This document shows positions 15,824 to 24,487 of a stretch of DNA of 64,000 bases, one piece after another. The stretch lies in contig NZ_BAABWQ010000002.1 of NCBI RefSeq assembly GCF_040370365.1, positions 558,001 to 622,000 of the forward strand, written 5' to 3'. This DNA comes from Shimia sp040370365. GTDB lineage: Bacteria > Pseudomonadota > Alphaproteobacteria > Rhodobacterales > Rhodobacteraceae. The position numbers and the translations under genes were made by a program. The first letter of the stretch is position 1. Each line of letters starts with the position of its first letter. The notes beneath the pieces were generated by a model, which worked only from the letters and a program-made list of their open reading frames with translations, was not told the DNA's origin and searched no databases.

Positions 15824-18255
15824 GCCCTTACGCGACCGAAATCAGGATCATATGGCCCCGCCGGGATCACCTCGGCGGGGTATCTTGTACCCAGCATGTC
15901 GATCTCGACTTGGGTTGAAACCGTTGATTGTTCCGGGTCCACAAAGGCCATCGCCAGATTGAGCCCTGTCCGGTGCCCCCAATCGCCCGACGTCACGGTC
16001 CCCACAACCGCATCACCCAACATCACGCTTGCCCCCGGCTGCGCCCACCGATCAGTGCAATCAACGGCCAACGTCACCAACCGCTTGCTTGGGCCCGCCG
16101 CCAGACGGGCCTCCAACGCGGCTTTGCCAATAAACGCTCGCTTCTCCATTTTCACAAACCGGCCCAACCCAGTTTCAAATGGATCAAACTCCGTCAGTAT
16201 TTCCGACTTCCAGTGCAAGAAACCTTTCTCAAGCCGCATCGAGTCTACCGCGCGCGATCCAAACAGCCGCAGACCGTGCGTATCCCCCGCCTGACGCAGC
16301 GCCAAGTAGGCCGCATAAAGCTGTGCATTGGGCACATGGATTTCATACGCAAGCTCTCCGGAAAAGCTCACGGCCATCACCATGGCAGGGGCAATGCCAA
16401 CAAAAGCTTCGCGTACTGACAACCACGGAAAGGCTTCTGCGGACCAATCGCCACGTGCCACCGCCGCCAACACATCCCGCGCTTTTGGCCCTGCCAGCAC
16501 AAGGATGGTCCAGTCGTTGGTCAAAGACCGGATTGTGACGTCTTCCTTGTCGCCAATGTGTGCCGCCAACCAATCCATGTCATGGAACTCTGATGCCGCC
16601 GCAGAGCCATACCAAATGCGCGCAGAGCTCGCGTTGCCCGCTGGTAAATTTGCCACTGTCGCTTCGCTTTTGAGCATCCCCTGTTCGTTCAAAAGATACC
16701 CGAGCCCCACGCGGCCTTTCTTACGGGTCACATGGCCACAAAACATCCTATCCAAGAAATCATGCGCATCCGCGCCAGTGATCTCAAAACGGTTGAAGCC
16801 GTTGACCTCGGTAAGTCCCACACCGGTCTGCACTGCGGCCACTTCGGCGGCGATCACATCGTGGGTTTCATTGAACCGGAACCCCAGAGTTTCCTCAAAT
16901 TCTGGGGTTGGTTTGATGTATTCAACCCGTTCCCAACCATTCACCACACCAAATTCTGCACCCCCTGCCGCCAAAACCGGCGTCAGAGGTGTGGTTTTGA
17001 TTGGGCGTCCCGCAGGGCGGTGTTCATGCGGAAAATGAAACCGAAACTCGTTTTGATAGTCTTCGATCGCCTTAAGCGCGGTCAACTCAACATTGCCGTG
17101 GGTCGTGAACCGACGCGGATCAATCACCCAGGTGTCATAGCACGCCTCGCCATGCACAATCTGCTGCGCCAGAAGCCAACCATGTCCGCCACCTTCCCCC
17201 AGTCCAGCGCGCAACCCAATTATGCAATATGCATTGCGCTTGCCCGGGATCGGCCCCACCAGCGGCGCACCATCGATGGTATAGGTTATCGGCCCGTTTA
17301 CCACTGTGTGAATGCCCACCTCCATCAGCGCAGGCATCCTCTCAAACGCCCCCTCCAGCACGTCCGTCACCCGATCCAGATCATCCGGGCACAGCGCATT
17401 CACAAATTTTGGGTCAATCCCATCCATGCCCCAGGTCTTACAATCCTGCTCATAAAACCCGACCAACAAACCGTTCTTCTCCTGCCGAGAATAATAGTCG
17501 CTGATCGGACAGCGCAGCAGCGGCACGCGGTGATCCAGATCTTTGATGGCCGGGATCTCCTCGGTTAGGAAATACTGGTGTTCCATAGAGGCAACTGGAT
17601 GATGCACGCCCATCATTGCCCCAACCTCGTTCACGCGATACCCACCAGCGTTGACCACGATATCAGCATGAATTGTGCCCTTCGGAGTTTCCACCTCCCA
17701 CGTATCATCTTTCAATTGGCGCAGTGCTGTCACAGGTGTGTGGCGATGCACCTCTGCCCCGGCTTTGCGCGCCCGCCGCGCCAGCGCTTGGCAGAGCTGC
17801 GCCGGGTCAATGTCGCCATCCATCGGGTCCCATAGCCCACCCAACAATCCGTCTGTTGCAATCAACGGATGTCGCCGGGCGCATTCCGCGGCATCGATCA
17901 CCTCGAACTCCACCCCCATACCGCGCGCCATGGACGCAAAATGGCGATAGCCATCTAACTGTGCCTCGGTGTTGGCCAATCGAATACCACCATCGCCGTG
18001 ATGGTAATTGATTGGGTATTCAGGATCATTAGCCAATTCTTGGTAGAGCTTGATGGAGTGGCTCTTTAGGCCAACCATTGTCTGGGTCATGCCAAAATTT
18101 GTGACCTGCGCCGCTGAATGCCAAGTGGTGCCAGAGGTCAGCTCGTCGCGCTCCAACAGCATCACATCGCTCCAACCTTCTTGCGTCAGGTGGTACAGCG
18201 TAGAACAGCCTGCAATCCCGCCTCCAATCACAACCACTTTGGTGCGTGTCTTCAT
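15820..18255 (-). CDS. Dimethylglycine/sarcosine dehydrogenase-like flavoprotein (FAD + GcvT domains)
   Basis: An 811-residue two-domain enzyme. Residues 1-380 form a DAO-type FAD domain (VVVIGGGIAGCSTLYHL at 6-22). The motif TSGTTWHSAAQ at about 40-50 carries the histidine that is covalently linked to FAD in dimethylglycine and sarcosine dehydrogenases. Residues 430-811 form a folate-binding GcvT/aminomethyltransferase-like region with its C-terminal barrel. The family demethylates N-methylated glycines and passes the methyl carbon to tetrahydrofolate. ATG 18255 (GGGAG upstream) is preferred to the longer open frame. An Lrp regulator lies upstream on the same strand. The exact substrate cannot be read from sequence. 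Confidence 0.83.
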   Translation of the reverse strand: MKTRTKVVVIGGGIAGCSTLYHLTQEGWSDVMLLERDELTSGTTWHSAAQVTNFGMTQTMVGLKSHSIKLYQELANDPEYPINYHHGDGGIRLANTEAQLDGYRHFASMARGMGVEFEVIDAAECARRHPLIATDGLLGGLWDPMDGDIDPAQLCQALARRARKAGAEVHRHTPVTALRQLKDDTWEVETPKGTIHADIVVNAGGYRVNEVGAMMGVHHPVASMEHQYFLTEEIPAIKDLDHRVPLLRCPISDYYSRQEKNGLLVGFYEQDCKTWGMDGIDPKFVNALCPDDLDRVTDVLEGAFERMPALMEVGIHTVVNGPITYTIDGAPLVGPIPGKRNAYCIIGLRAGLGEGGGHGWLLAQQIVHGEACYDTWVIDPRRFTTHGNVELTALKAIEDYQNEFRFHFPHEHRPAGRPIKTTPLTPVLAAGGAEFGVVNGWERVEYIKPTPEFEETLGFRFNETHDVIAAEVAAVQTGVGLTEVNGFNRFEITGADAHDFLDRMFCGHVTRKKGRVGLGYLLNEQGMLKSEATVANLPAGNASSARIWYGSAAASEFHDMDWLAAHIGDKEDVTIRSLTNDWTILVLAGPKARDVLAAVARGDWSAEAFPWLSVREAFVGIAPAMVMAVSFSGELAYEIHVPNAQLYAAYLALRQAGDTHGLRLFGSRAVDSMRLEKGFLHWKSEILTEFDPFETGLGRFVKMEKRAFIGKAALEARLAAGPSKRLVTLAVDCTDRWAQPGASVMLGDAVVGTVTSGDWGHRTGLNLAMAFVDPEQSTVSTQVEIDMLGTRYPAEVIPAGPYDPDFGRVRA

Positions 18256-18414
18256 GCTCTGCTCCCGACCATACAAAAATGCGATGCTCCCAACCCTAAC
18301 CTGAGAGGCCGCAACCACATCTGTCTCATTCGCGACATCAGACTCAGCAAACTTGACCGATCGTAGGTCCGTTTGGCTTTGGGCTGTAACGCGCCCAAAA
18401 AACTGCGGTTTTTC

Positions 18415-18867
18415 TTAAGCGCGCTCATCTTTTGGAGAGCCCATAACCACATAGGAGGTGATTGCATGCACCTTTTCCACAGTGCCCAGAACATCCGTGT
18501 GAAACCGCTTGTATTCAGCGATATCAGCCACCTCCACCCGCAGAAGGTATTCCACTTGGCCCGTAATATTGTGGCACTCTCGAACCTCTGAGGCACTCTC
18601 CATGGCCTGCTCAAACGCCTGCTGCGCAGCTTTCGTATGGGTGTTAAGCCCCACCGTGATGTAGGCCACAAACCCTTTGCCCAAAGCAGAAGGATTCATC
18701 ACAGCACGATAGCCGGCAATAATTCCGGTCTTTTCCAACGTTGCCACGCGGCGCAAACACGCCGAAGGCGACAGTCCCACCTTCTCCGCCAACGCAAGAT
18801 TGCTGATCCGCCCGTCGCGGCCGAGCTCACGCAATATTTGCTCATCAATATGATCAATTTTCGCCAT
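18415..18867 (-). CDS. Lrp/AsnC family transcriptional regulator
   Basis: A 150-residue regulator with an N-terminal winged helix (IDEQILRELGRDGRISN, LAEKVGLSPSACLRRVATLE) and a C-terminal RAM/ligand-binding domain (EVRECHNITGQVEYLLRVEV). The family senses amino acids. It diverges from a LysE-type amino-acid exporter, a common regulator-exporter pairing, and also precedes the dimethylglycine-dehydrogenase-like gene on the same strand. ATG 18867 is preferred to a TTG seven codons upstream because the family N-terminus starts there; no clear Shine-Dalgarno is seen. A short AT-rich hairpin follows its stop. Confidence 0.9.
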   Translation of the reverse strand: MAKIDHIDEQILRELGRDGRISNLALAEKVGLSPSACLRRVATLEKTGIIAGYRAVMNPSALGKGFVAYITVGLNTHTKAAQQAFEQAMESASEVRECHNITGQVEYLLRVEVADIAEYKRFHTDVLGTVEKVHAITSYVVMGSPKDERA

Positions 18868-18899
18868 TAATTGTGAAAATATACCCAAGACGATGCAAA

Positions 18900-18938
18900 A
18901 CGCAATTCCATCGCGCCCGGTTTGGCGCAGAATTGCGT
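18900..18938. promoter_or_regulatory. Candidate Lrp-type operator between lrp-like and lysE-like genes
   Basis: Perfect 9-bp inverted repeat: ACGCAATTC (18900-18908) and GAATTGCGT (18930-18938). The arm centres are 30 bases apart, about three helical turns. It fills the 72-base divergent gap, and the right arm ends one base before the lysE-like ATG at 18940. It fits an operator for the adjacent Lrp-family protein, or a hairpin at the exporter start. Confidence 0.5.
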
Positions 18939-18939
18939 C

Positions 18940-19539
18940 ATGAACTATGACATACTCCTTGCCCTCGCCATTTTTGCCCTCGCCACGGTGTTTTCACCCG
19001 GCCCCAACAACCTGATGCTCATGGCCTCAGGGGCCAACTTTGGTCTGCGCCGCTCTGTGCCGCACCTCTTGGGTGTAGCCACTGGTTTCCCTGCCATGGT
19101 CGTCCTTGTGGGACTTGGGGTGATGCAGGTGTTTGACGCCTGGCCGCCAAGCTATGTCATTCTGCGCGTGATATCTGTGGCGTATATCTTATGGCTGGCA
19201 TGGAAAATTGCCCATGCAGCCCCCCCCAAAGAAGCCACATCCGAAAGCAGGCCGCTGTCATATCTACAAGCCTCTGCCTTCCAATGGGTGAACCCAAAGG
19301 CCTGGTCGATGGCGCTTGGGGCCATCACGCTCTATGCCACCACACGCGACTTTGGCGCGATTATAATGGTTGCAGGCACTTATCTTTTGATTGGCACATT
19401 CTCCGCCACAACTTGGACCGTTTTGGGCACTGGCATACGACACATCCTAAACAATCCCGCTCGTCTCACGGCGTTCAACTGGACCATGGCTGCGCTCCTG
19501 CTGACATCTCTGATCCCGGTGTTTTTCACCTCAACGTAA
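18940..19539 (+). CDS. LysE family amino-acid exporter
   Basis: A 199-residue membrane protein with about six helices, of the LysE/RhtB family that exports amino acids or related compounds. The family signature TVFSPGPNNLMLMASGANFGLRRSVPHLLG lies near residues 14-43, and a second conserved stretch, FQWVNPKAWSMALGAI, lies near the middle. ATG 18940 is preferred to a TTG six codons upstream. It diverges from the Lrp-like regulator, which probably controls it. The exported amino acid is unknown. Confidence 0.88.
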   Translation: MNYDILLALAIFALATVFSPGPNNLMLMASGANFGLRRSVPHLLGVATGFPAMVVLVGLGVMQVFDAWPPSYVILRVISVAYILWLAWKIAHAAPPKEATSESRPLSYLQASAFQWVNPKAWSMALGAITLYATTRDFGAIIMVAGTYLLIGTFSATTWTVLGTGIRHILNNPARLTAFNWTMAALLLTSLIPVFFTST

Positions 19540-19679
19540 GCGCGGAGGCGGCAGGTTGCCCTGTCGCCTTTGAGATGGCGCACGCCTGACAAGACACAAA
19601 CCAACGCCTCCCAGCCAGCGACACCGCTGCGGCCACAACTTGTTGACATTCTCAACAGCCAACCTCCGTGTCTCAACCG

Positions 19680-19708
19680 TTGCAATTACCTTTGGTCAGC
19701 GTCATATA
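19680..19708 (+). promoter_or_regulatory. Possible accA promoter
   Basis: TTGCAA (19680-19685) and CATATA (19703-19708) are separated by 17 bases, about 35 bases before the accA start. The match to the sigma-70 consensus is only partial. An isolated TTGACA at 19643 has no good -10 partner. Confidence 0.3.
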
Positions 19709-19741
19709 GCTGGGAAGTGAGACAAGCGCCGGGAGTGCCCA

Positions 19742-20704
19742 ATGACCAACTATCTCGACTTCGAAAAGCCGCTCGCAGAGATTGAAGGCAAAGCCGAAGA
19801 GCTGCGCGCCATGGCGCGCCAAACCAAAGAGATGGATGTCACAGACGAAGCCGCCGCGCTTGATCGCAAAGCAGCGGAGCTTTTGGAAGAACTCTACAAA
19901 GACCTGTCTCCCTGGCGCAAATGCCAAGTGGCACGTCATCCCGATCGCCCACATTGCAGCGACTACATCGACACTCTGTTCACCGACTACACACCGCTGG
20001 CCGGAGATCGCAACTTTGCCGACGACCTCGCGGTCATGGGCGGCTTGGCGCGCTTTGACGGCAAACCTGTTGTGGTGATTGGTCAGGAAAAGGGCAATGA
20101 CACCAAATCTCGCATTGCGCATAACTTTGGCATGGCACGCCCAGAGGGCTACCGCAAAGCCGTGCGCCTGATGGAAATGGCGGGCCGGTTTGGTTTGCCA
20201 GTGGTGACGTTGGTGGATACGGCGGGTGCCTATCCGGGCAAGGGCGCTGAAGAGCGTGGACAGTCCGAAGCCATTGCGCGATCAACGGAGATGTGCCTGC
20301 AAATCGGTGTGCCATTGGTGTCGGTGATCATCGGCGAAGGTGGCTCCGGCGGAGCTGTCGCCTTTGCCACTGCCAACCGTGTCGCCATGCTGGAACATTC
20401 GGTTTATTCGGTGATCAGCCCTGAAGGCTGCGCATCAATCCTCTGGAAAGACAGCACCAAAATGCGCGAAGCCGCAGAGGCGCTGCGCATCACAGCTCAA
20501 GATCTGGAACAGCTGGGCGTGGCTGATCGCGTGATCGCAGAGCCCAAAGGCGGTGCGCATCGCGACCGTGCTGCCACGATGGAAAACGTGCGCAAAGCGC
20601 TCAGTGAGATGCTTGGAGAACTTGCCGAGATGCCTGCCGATCAGTTGATCTCCAACCGTCGCAAGAAATTCCTCAATATCGGCGCCAAAGGTTTGGCCGC
20701 GTAA
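19742..20704 (+). CDS. accA: Acetyl-CoA carboxylase carboxyltransferase subunit alpha
   Basis: A 320-residue AccA. With AccD it moves the carboxyl group from carboxybiotin to acetyl-CoA, making malonyl-CoA for fatty-acid synthesis. It matches along its length: YLDFEKPLAEIE at the start, GDRNFADDLAVMGGLARFDG, TLVDTAGAYPGKGAEERGQ, IGEGGSGGAVAFA (oxyanion hole) and SPEGCASILWKD. GGGAGTG precedes the ATG. No accD or accBC lies nearby, as is usual in this group. A GC-rich hairpin follows the stop. Confidence 0.96.
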   Translation: MTNYLDFEKPLAEIEGKAEELRAMARQTKEMDVTDEAAALDRKAAELLEELYKDLSPWRKCQVARHPDRPHCSDYIDTLFTDYTPLAGDRNFADDLAVMGGLARFDGKPVVVIGQEKGNDTKSRIAHNFGMARPEGYRKAVRLMEMAGRFGLPVVTLVDTAGAYPGKGAEERGQSEAIARSTEMCLQIGVPLVSVIIGEGGSGGAVAFATANRVAMLEHSVYSVISPEGCASILWKDSTKMREAAEALRITAQDLEQLGVADRVIAEPKGGAHRDRAATMENVRKALSEMLGELAEMPADQLISNRRKKFLNIGAKGLAA

Positions 20705-20708
20705 GACC

Positions 20709-20733
20709 TGAGAGCGCCACCTTCCCGCTCTCA
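20709..20733 (+). terminator. Hairpin after accA
   Basis: TGAGAGCG (20709-20716) pairs with CGCTCTCA (20726-20733) across a 9-base loop, four bases past the accA stop. There is no T-run, so it may be a 3'-end stabilising stem rather than a classical terminator. Confidence 0.4.
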
Positions 20734-20918
20734 CGCCACGCCAGACAGCCGCATTCCAGAAAAACACGCTGTGACTCCGACGCAGGGTTCAAAGCCATGC
20801 TCTATGCCATTAGGGCACGGCCTTTGCCACACCTGCCATATGTCCGACCCGGATATGTCGCCCAGTTCAAAGTGGAAGGATTGCTTGTCACTGGGGGTGG
20901 GTGAGATAGGCTAAGGTC

Positions 20919-22244
20919 ATGTGGAACGTTTTGACCAATCGTGTTTTTGCGCGGCTGTTTGCGGCGCAAGTGGTCGCCTTGGTTGGCACGGGGTTGCTCA
21001 CCATTGCATTGGGGCTTCTGGCGTTTGACCTAGCTGGCCCGGCGGCTGGTGCCGTTTTGGGCACGGCTTATGCCATCAAGATGATCGCCTATGTTGGCCT
21101 ATCACCGGTCATGGGGGCATTGGTTGCCCGGCTCCCGCGCCGACTTGTGCTTGTCTGTGCTGATCTTCTGCGGATGGGCGTCGCCCTCTGTCTGCCTTTT
21201 GTAGACACTGTTGCACAGATTTACGTATTGATCTTTGTGCTGCAGGCAGCCTCAGCCACCTTCACCCCGACGTTTCAGGCAACCATTCCAGATATTTTGC
21301 CAAAAGAAGAAGAGTACACCCGCGCCTTGTCGCTTTCCCGTTTGGCCTATGACTTGGAGAATCTTCTGTCACCCGCTCTGGCAGGCGCATTGCTTCTGGT
21401 CATGTCTTTCAGCGGATTGTTTGTCGGAACTGCCTTGGGCTTTCTCATTTCAACCCTATTGATCTTAGGCACAACGTTGCCTGCGAAGCGCGACAGTGTC
21501 ACCCGTCCCTTTCGCGAACGCCTGACCCGTGGCAGTTGGATCTATTTGGCGACACCGCGCCTAAGGGGGCTTTTGGCGTTCAACATGGCTGGCGCGGCCG
21601 CCGTGGCCTATGTGCTTGTCAACACAGTGGTGGTGGTACGCGAAACATATGGCATGGGCGAAAGCGGCCTTGCGTTGGCCATGGGGGCCTTTGGCGCGGG
21701 AAGCATGTGCGCGGCCTTTGCTTTGCCGCGCCTTTTGACCCATCTGTCAGATCGCTGGGTGATGGGCACCGCGGCGCTCACCTTGGCACTTGTGCAATTG
21801 GGCCATGCGGCATGGTTGGGCACACAAGGGCCGCTGTCATGGGAGCACTTCCTAGCGGTCTGGGCCCTCAGCGGACTGCTATATTCCGCCATCATGACAC
21901 CCTCCGGGCGCCTTTTGCGTCGCTCCGCGCACGAGACAGATCGCCCCGCCGTGTTCACAGCCCATTTTGCGCTGAGCCACGCCTGCTGGCTGCTCACCTA
22001 TCCGCTTGCGGGATGGACCGCGACAAGTGGGTCCCAAACCGTGTCACTCATCGTTATGGGCGGCATTGCATTGGTCAGCGCCCTGCTCGGCTACAAACTC
22101 TGGACACCGGCACCAAAGATTGTCCCCCACACACATTTCGATTTGCCCGAAGACCATCCCCACCTGAAAGCTCACGGTGGTCGCGGTCATGCACATGTGT
22201 TTGTGATCGATGACGAACACCACGTTTGGCCCACAAGCGGTTAA
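20919..22244 (+). CDS. MFS transporter with histidine-rich C-terminal tail
   Basis: A 441-residue major facilitator with about 12 helices, including MFS-like loops (RLPRRLVLVCADLLRMG). After the last helix, residues of about 400-436 form a cytoplasmic tail with nine histidines in 36 residues (HTHFDLPEDHPHL, then HGGRGHAHVF and EHHVW). Similar tails occur in NreB-like nickel/cobalt exporters, so metal efflux is a reasonable guess, but the membrane part alone does not prove it. Its last four bases overlap the stop of the convergent GntR gene. Confidence 0.8.
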   Translation: MWNVLTNRVFARLFAAQVVALVGTGLLTIALGLLAFDLAGPAAGAVLGTAYAIKMIAYVGLSPVMGALVARLPRRLVLVCADLLRMGVALCLPFVDTVAQIYVLIFVLQAASATFTPTFQATIPDILPKEEEYTRALSLSRLAYDLENLLSPALAGALLLVMSFSGLFVGTALGFLISTLLILGTTLPAKRDSVTRPFRERLTRGSWIYLATPRLRGLLAFNMAGAAAVAYVLVNTVVVVRETYGMGESGLALAMGAFGAGSMCAAFALPRLLTHLSDRWVMGTAALTLALVQLGHAAWLGTQGPLSWEHFLAVWALSGLLYSAIMTPSGRLLRRSAHETDRPAVFTAHFALSHACWLLTYPLAGWTATSGSQTVSLIVMGGIALVSALLGYKLWTPAPKIVPHTHFDLPEDHPHLKAHGGRGHAHVFVIDDEHHVWPTSG

Positions 22245-22894
22245 CGCGCCAAGAGCCGCAATCCTTGTGTCACATCCGATCGCACCGCCAATCGCAAGCC
22301 CGGCTCATCCCCCGCTTTCAACGCTGCAATGATCAGTCGATGGTAGTGCGGTGGCTCAGTGCGCCGTAGCCGCCCATAGAGCGCGCGCATGGTGGGTCCA
22401 AGCTGCAGCCAGACCGTCTCCGCCATCGCCAGCATCGCGGGCGCCTGAGCGCGCAAATACAAAGTGCGGTGAAACTCCAGATTGGCTCGGATGTAGCCAA
22501 CGGAATCCCCTTTATGTACGGCCTCCGCCACAACGCCATTTATGGTCACCAGTCGGTCGATCAAAGCCATGTGAGCGCGTGGCAGCGCCCGACTTGCAAG
22601 CTCCACCTCGATCAAGGCCCGCAATGCCGCCAACTCCTCGAGCCGTTCGCTGGACAACTCAGGGGTGGCAACCCGGCCAGAGCTTGACAGTGTGAGCGCG
22701 CCCTCAGCCACAAGACGCCGAACGGCCTCCCGGGCCGGCGTCATGGAGACATCGAAATCCTTACCAATTCCGCGCAACGTCAACGCTTCTGCTGGCGCCA
22801 GTTCGCCATACATGATCCGGGCGCGCAGCGCGCGATATACCCGGTCATGGGCGGAGGAGGATACATCTTGTTGCGGGCGACTTTGTGTGATCAT
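22241..22894 (-). CDS. GntR family transcriptional regulator (FadR/FCD subfamily)
   Basis: A 217-residue regulator. The N-terminal GntR winged helix (VYRALRARIMYGELAPAEAL, MTPAREAVRRLVAEGAL) spans about 18-80. The C-terminal FCD ligand domain (LAALRALIEVELASRAL, NLEFHRTLY) spans about 90-205. Such proteins sense small organic acids. A pair of TGTGATCA elements overlaps its own start, which suggests self-repression. It is convergent with the MFS gene. The target pathway is not evident, because the neighbours on either side are unrelated housekeeping genes. Confidence 0.9.
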   Translation of the reverse strand: MITQSRPQQDVSSSAHDRVYRALRARIMYGELAPAEALTLRGIGKDFDVSMTPAREAVRRLVAEGALTLSSSGRVATPELSSERLEELAALRALIEVELASRALPRAHMALIDRLVTINGVVAEAVHKGDSVGYIRANLEFHRTLYLRAQAPAMLAMAETVWLQLGPTMRALYGRLRRTEPPHYHRLIIAALKAGDEPGLRLAVRSDVTQGLRLLAR

Positions 22895-22912
22895 GCCCCG
22901 TATGTGATCACA
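22886..22912. promoter_or_regulatory. Operator-like repeats at the GntR gene start
   Basis: TGTGATCA at 22886-22893 and a fully palindromic TGTGATCACA at 22903-22912. They read as an inverted repeat (TGTGATCA / TGATCACA) and as direct copies 17 bases apart. The left copy contains the GntR start codon (22894). Position and symmetry fit an autorepressor site. Confidence 0.6.
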
Positions 22913-22947
22913 AATTCAACGGGCGTCAATGGGCACGGTGCAATGCG

Positions 22948-23646
22948 CTATGAAGCCGCCTCAAACCGATACCGATGCAACTGCTGCCCATCTGTGCGCA
23001 ACCACCCGCGTTCTGCCTCGTAGGGCCCGTACAGCCCCGTCACAACATCCCAAAAGGCTTGCGAATGATTCATCTCTTTAAGATGTGCCACCTCATGCGC
23101 GGCCACATAGTCCAGCACCTCAGGTCGCGCCATCACCAGCCGCCAAGAAAACATCAATGCTCCTGCCGAGGAGCAAGATCCCCAGCGCGAACGCGTATCT
23201 CGCAAGGTCAAGCGTGTTGGCATTGTCCCCAAACGGGCGGCATAGTGATCCACAGCCTCAGACAGCCGGTGCCGCGCCAATTCTTTTAAAAATCCTTGAA
23301 CCCGCCGCGCGGTGTGTTCGGGCTTACCGGGCACTGCGATCTCGTCTTGCCCCAAGACCACGGAACGCCCTGCACCGGCCACCACGCGCCGCTCACGTCC
23401 AGCCACCGGCACAACGGCTCCCTGCGCCACAGTGACCAGTTCGGGTTGCTGCTGCAATTGACGCCGCAGCCAGCTTTGCTTTTCGCTCGCGAATCCCATT
23501 GCCTCCCGGTCGCTCACGCCACGCGGAACGGTCAAAGTGACCTTGCCATCCAAACGTGACACACGCAGACTGATACGGCGCGCTTGTTTGGAGTGTCGCA
23601 CCATCACCACGATTGGTGGCGATCCGGGGATGATATGTTGCGTCAT
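22948..23646 (-). CDS. YgjP/WSS1-like M48-type zinc metallopeptidase (DUF45)
   Basis: A 232-residue protein of the DUF45/YgjP family, related to SprT- and WSS1-type metallopeptidases. The catalytic zinc motif HEVAHLKEMNH lies near residue 180, preceded by the family's TRSRWGSCSS (about 145-154). The N-terminal half holds ISLRVSRLDGKVTLTVPRGV. ATG 23646 is chosen over the longer frame because AGGAG stands just upstream. It diverges from the FYDLN-protein gene across about 108 bases. The physiological substrate of the family is not well known. Confidence 0.87.
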   Translation of the reverse strand: MTQHIIPGSPPIVVMVRHSKQARRISLRVSRLDGKVTLTVPRGVSDREAMGFASEKQSWLRRQLQQQPELVTVAQGAVVPVAGRERRVVAGAGRSVVLGQDEIAVPGKPEHTARRVQGFLKELARHRLSEAVDHYAARLGTMPTRLTLRDTRSRWGSCSSAGALMFSWRLVMARPEVLDYVAAHEVAHLKEMNHSQAFWDVVTGLYGPYEAERGWLRTDGQQLHRYRFEAAS

Positions 23647-23754
23647 ACGCGCTCCTGAGCCGAGAATGGTGTTATACCCTTTGACACGCGGCCCTTGATA
23701 TGGCACGTCGCCCAAACCGTCGAGCCCGACTCAACCGATTGAAGGGGATTACCC

Positions 23755-24081
23755 ATGCCCAAAGAAGAATGGGGCGTCAAACGCGTGTGCCCAACCACAG
23801 GCAAGCGCTTTTATGACCTGAACAAGAATCCTGTCGTCAGCCCCTATACCGGCGACGTAGTAGAAGTAGAAGCAGGCAAAAGCCGCATGATTGCTGCCGA
23901 TGCCGAAGATGCTGCGACACTAAAAGCAAAGTCCGCTGAAGCTGCTGATGCAGAAGACGTATTGGATGACGATGACGACGTGGATCTGGACCTCGAAGAT
24001 GATGTTCTGGATGACGACGAAGATGACAATGTTTCGCTCGAAGAAATCGCGGATGTGGCATCTGAAGACGACGACAGCTGA
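23755..24081 (+). CDS. TIGR02300 family (FYDLN acid) protein
   Basis: A 108-residue protein typical of alphaproteobacteria. The N-terminus WGVKRVCPTTGKRFYDLNKN carries the FYDLN motif and one cysteine of a zinc-ribbon-like turn. The C-terminal half is extremely acidic, dominated by runs of aspartate, and is probably disordered. No function is established for the family. AAGGGGA precedes the ATG. A GC-rich hairpin (GGGGCGG...CCGCCCC, about 24112-24141) and a palindrome follow, then tRNA-Ala. Confidence 0.9.
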   Translation: MPKEEWGVKRVCPTTGKRFYDLNKNPVVSPYTGDVVEVEAGKSRMIAADAEDAATLKAKSAEAADAEDVLDDDDDVDLDLEDDVLDDDEDDNVSLEEIADVASEDDDS

Positions 24082-24146
24082 TCGCTGAATCGTCCTATAA
24101 AAATCTTCTCAGGGGCGGAATTTTTCGCTTGAACCCGCCCCGGGAA

Positions 24147-24162
24147 GCGCCTAATTAGGCGC
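24147..24162. other. Perfect 16-bp palindrome before tRNA-Ala
   Basis: GCGCCTAATTAGGCGC, 29 bases upstream of the tRNA. As RNA it would form a short GC-AT stem with almost no loop. It may help end the FYDLN transcript or bind a dimeric protein near the tRNA promoter. There is no further evidence. Confidence 0.35.
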
Positions 24163-24190
24163 GCACAGGCGGAAAACGCCACACTGGTTT

Positions 24191-24266
<76 letters not shown>

Positions 24267-24487
24267 AACCCCCTAAATTTACCGACAAATATCGCACATG
24301 ATTTGGTCCCAGATGACCTGCGTCGTCGCGGTATAGGTATATCCACATTCGACCAGCTATCGCATCAAGGCTGCGCGCCCCAAACCGCTAGGGAGCGCGC
24401 TCATTACAATCAACACAACACCGAAGAGATGCCCCATGTGCGCGATCACCCGCAGCGGGCTCTAGTTGCTTTTGGCGGCCGCGGCCG

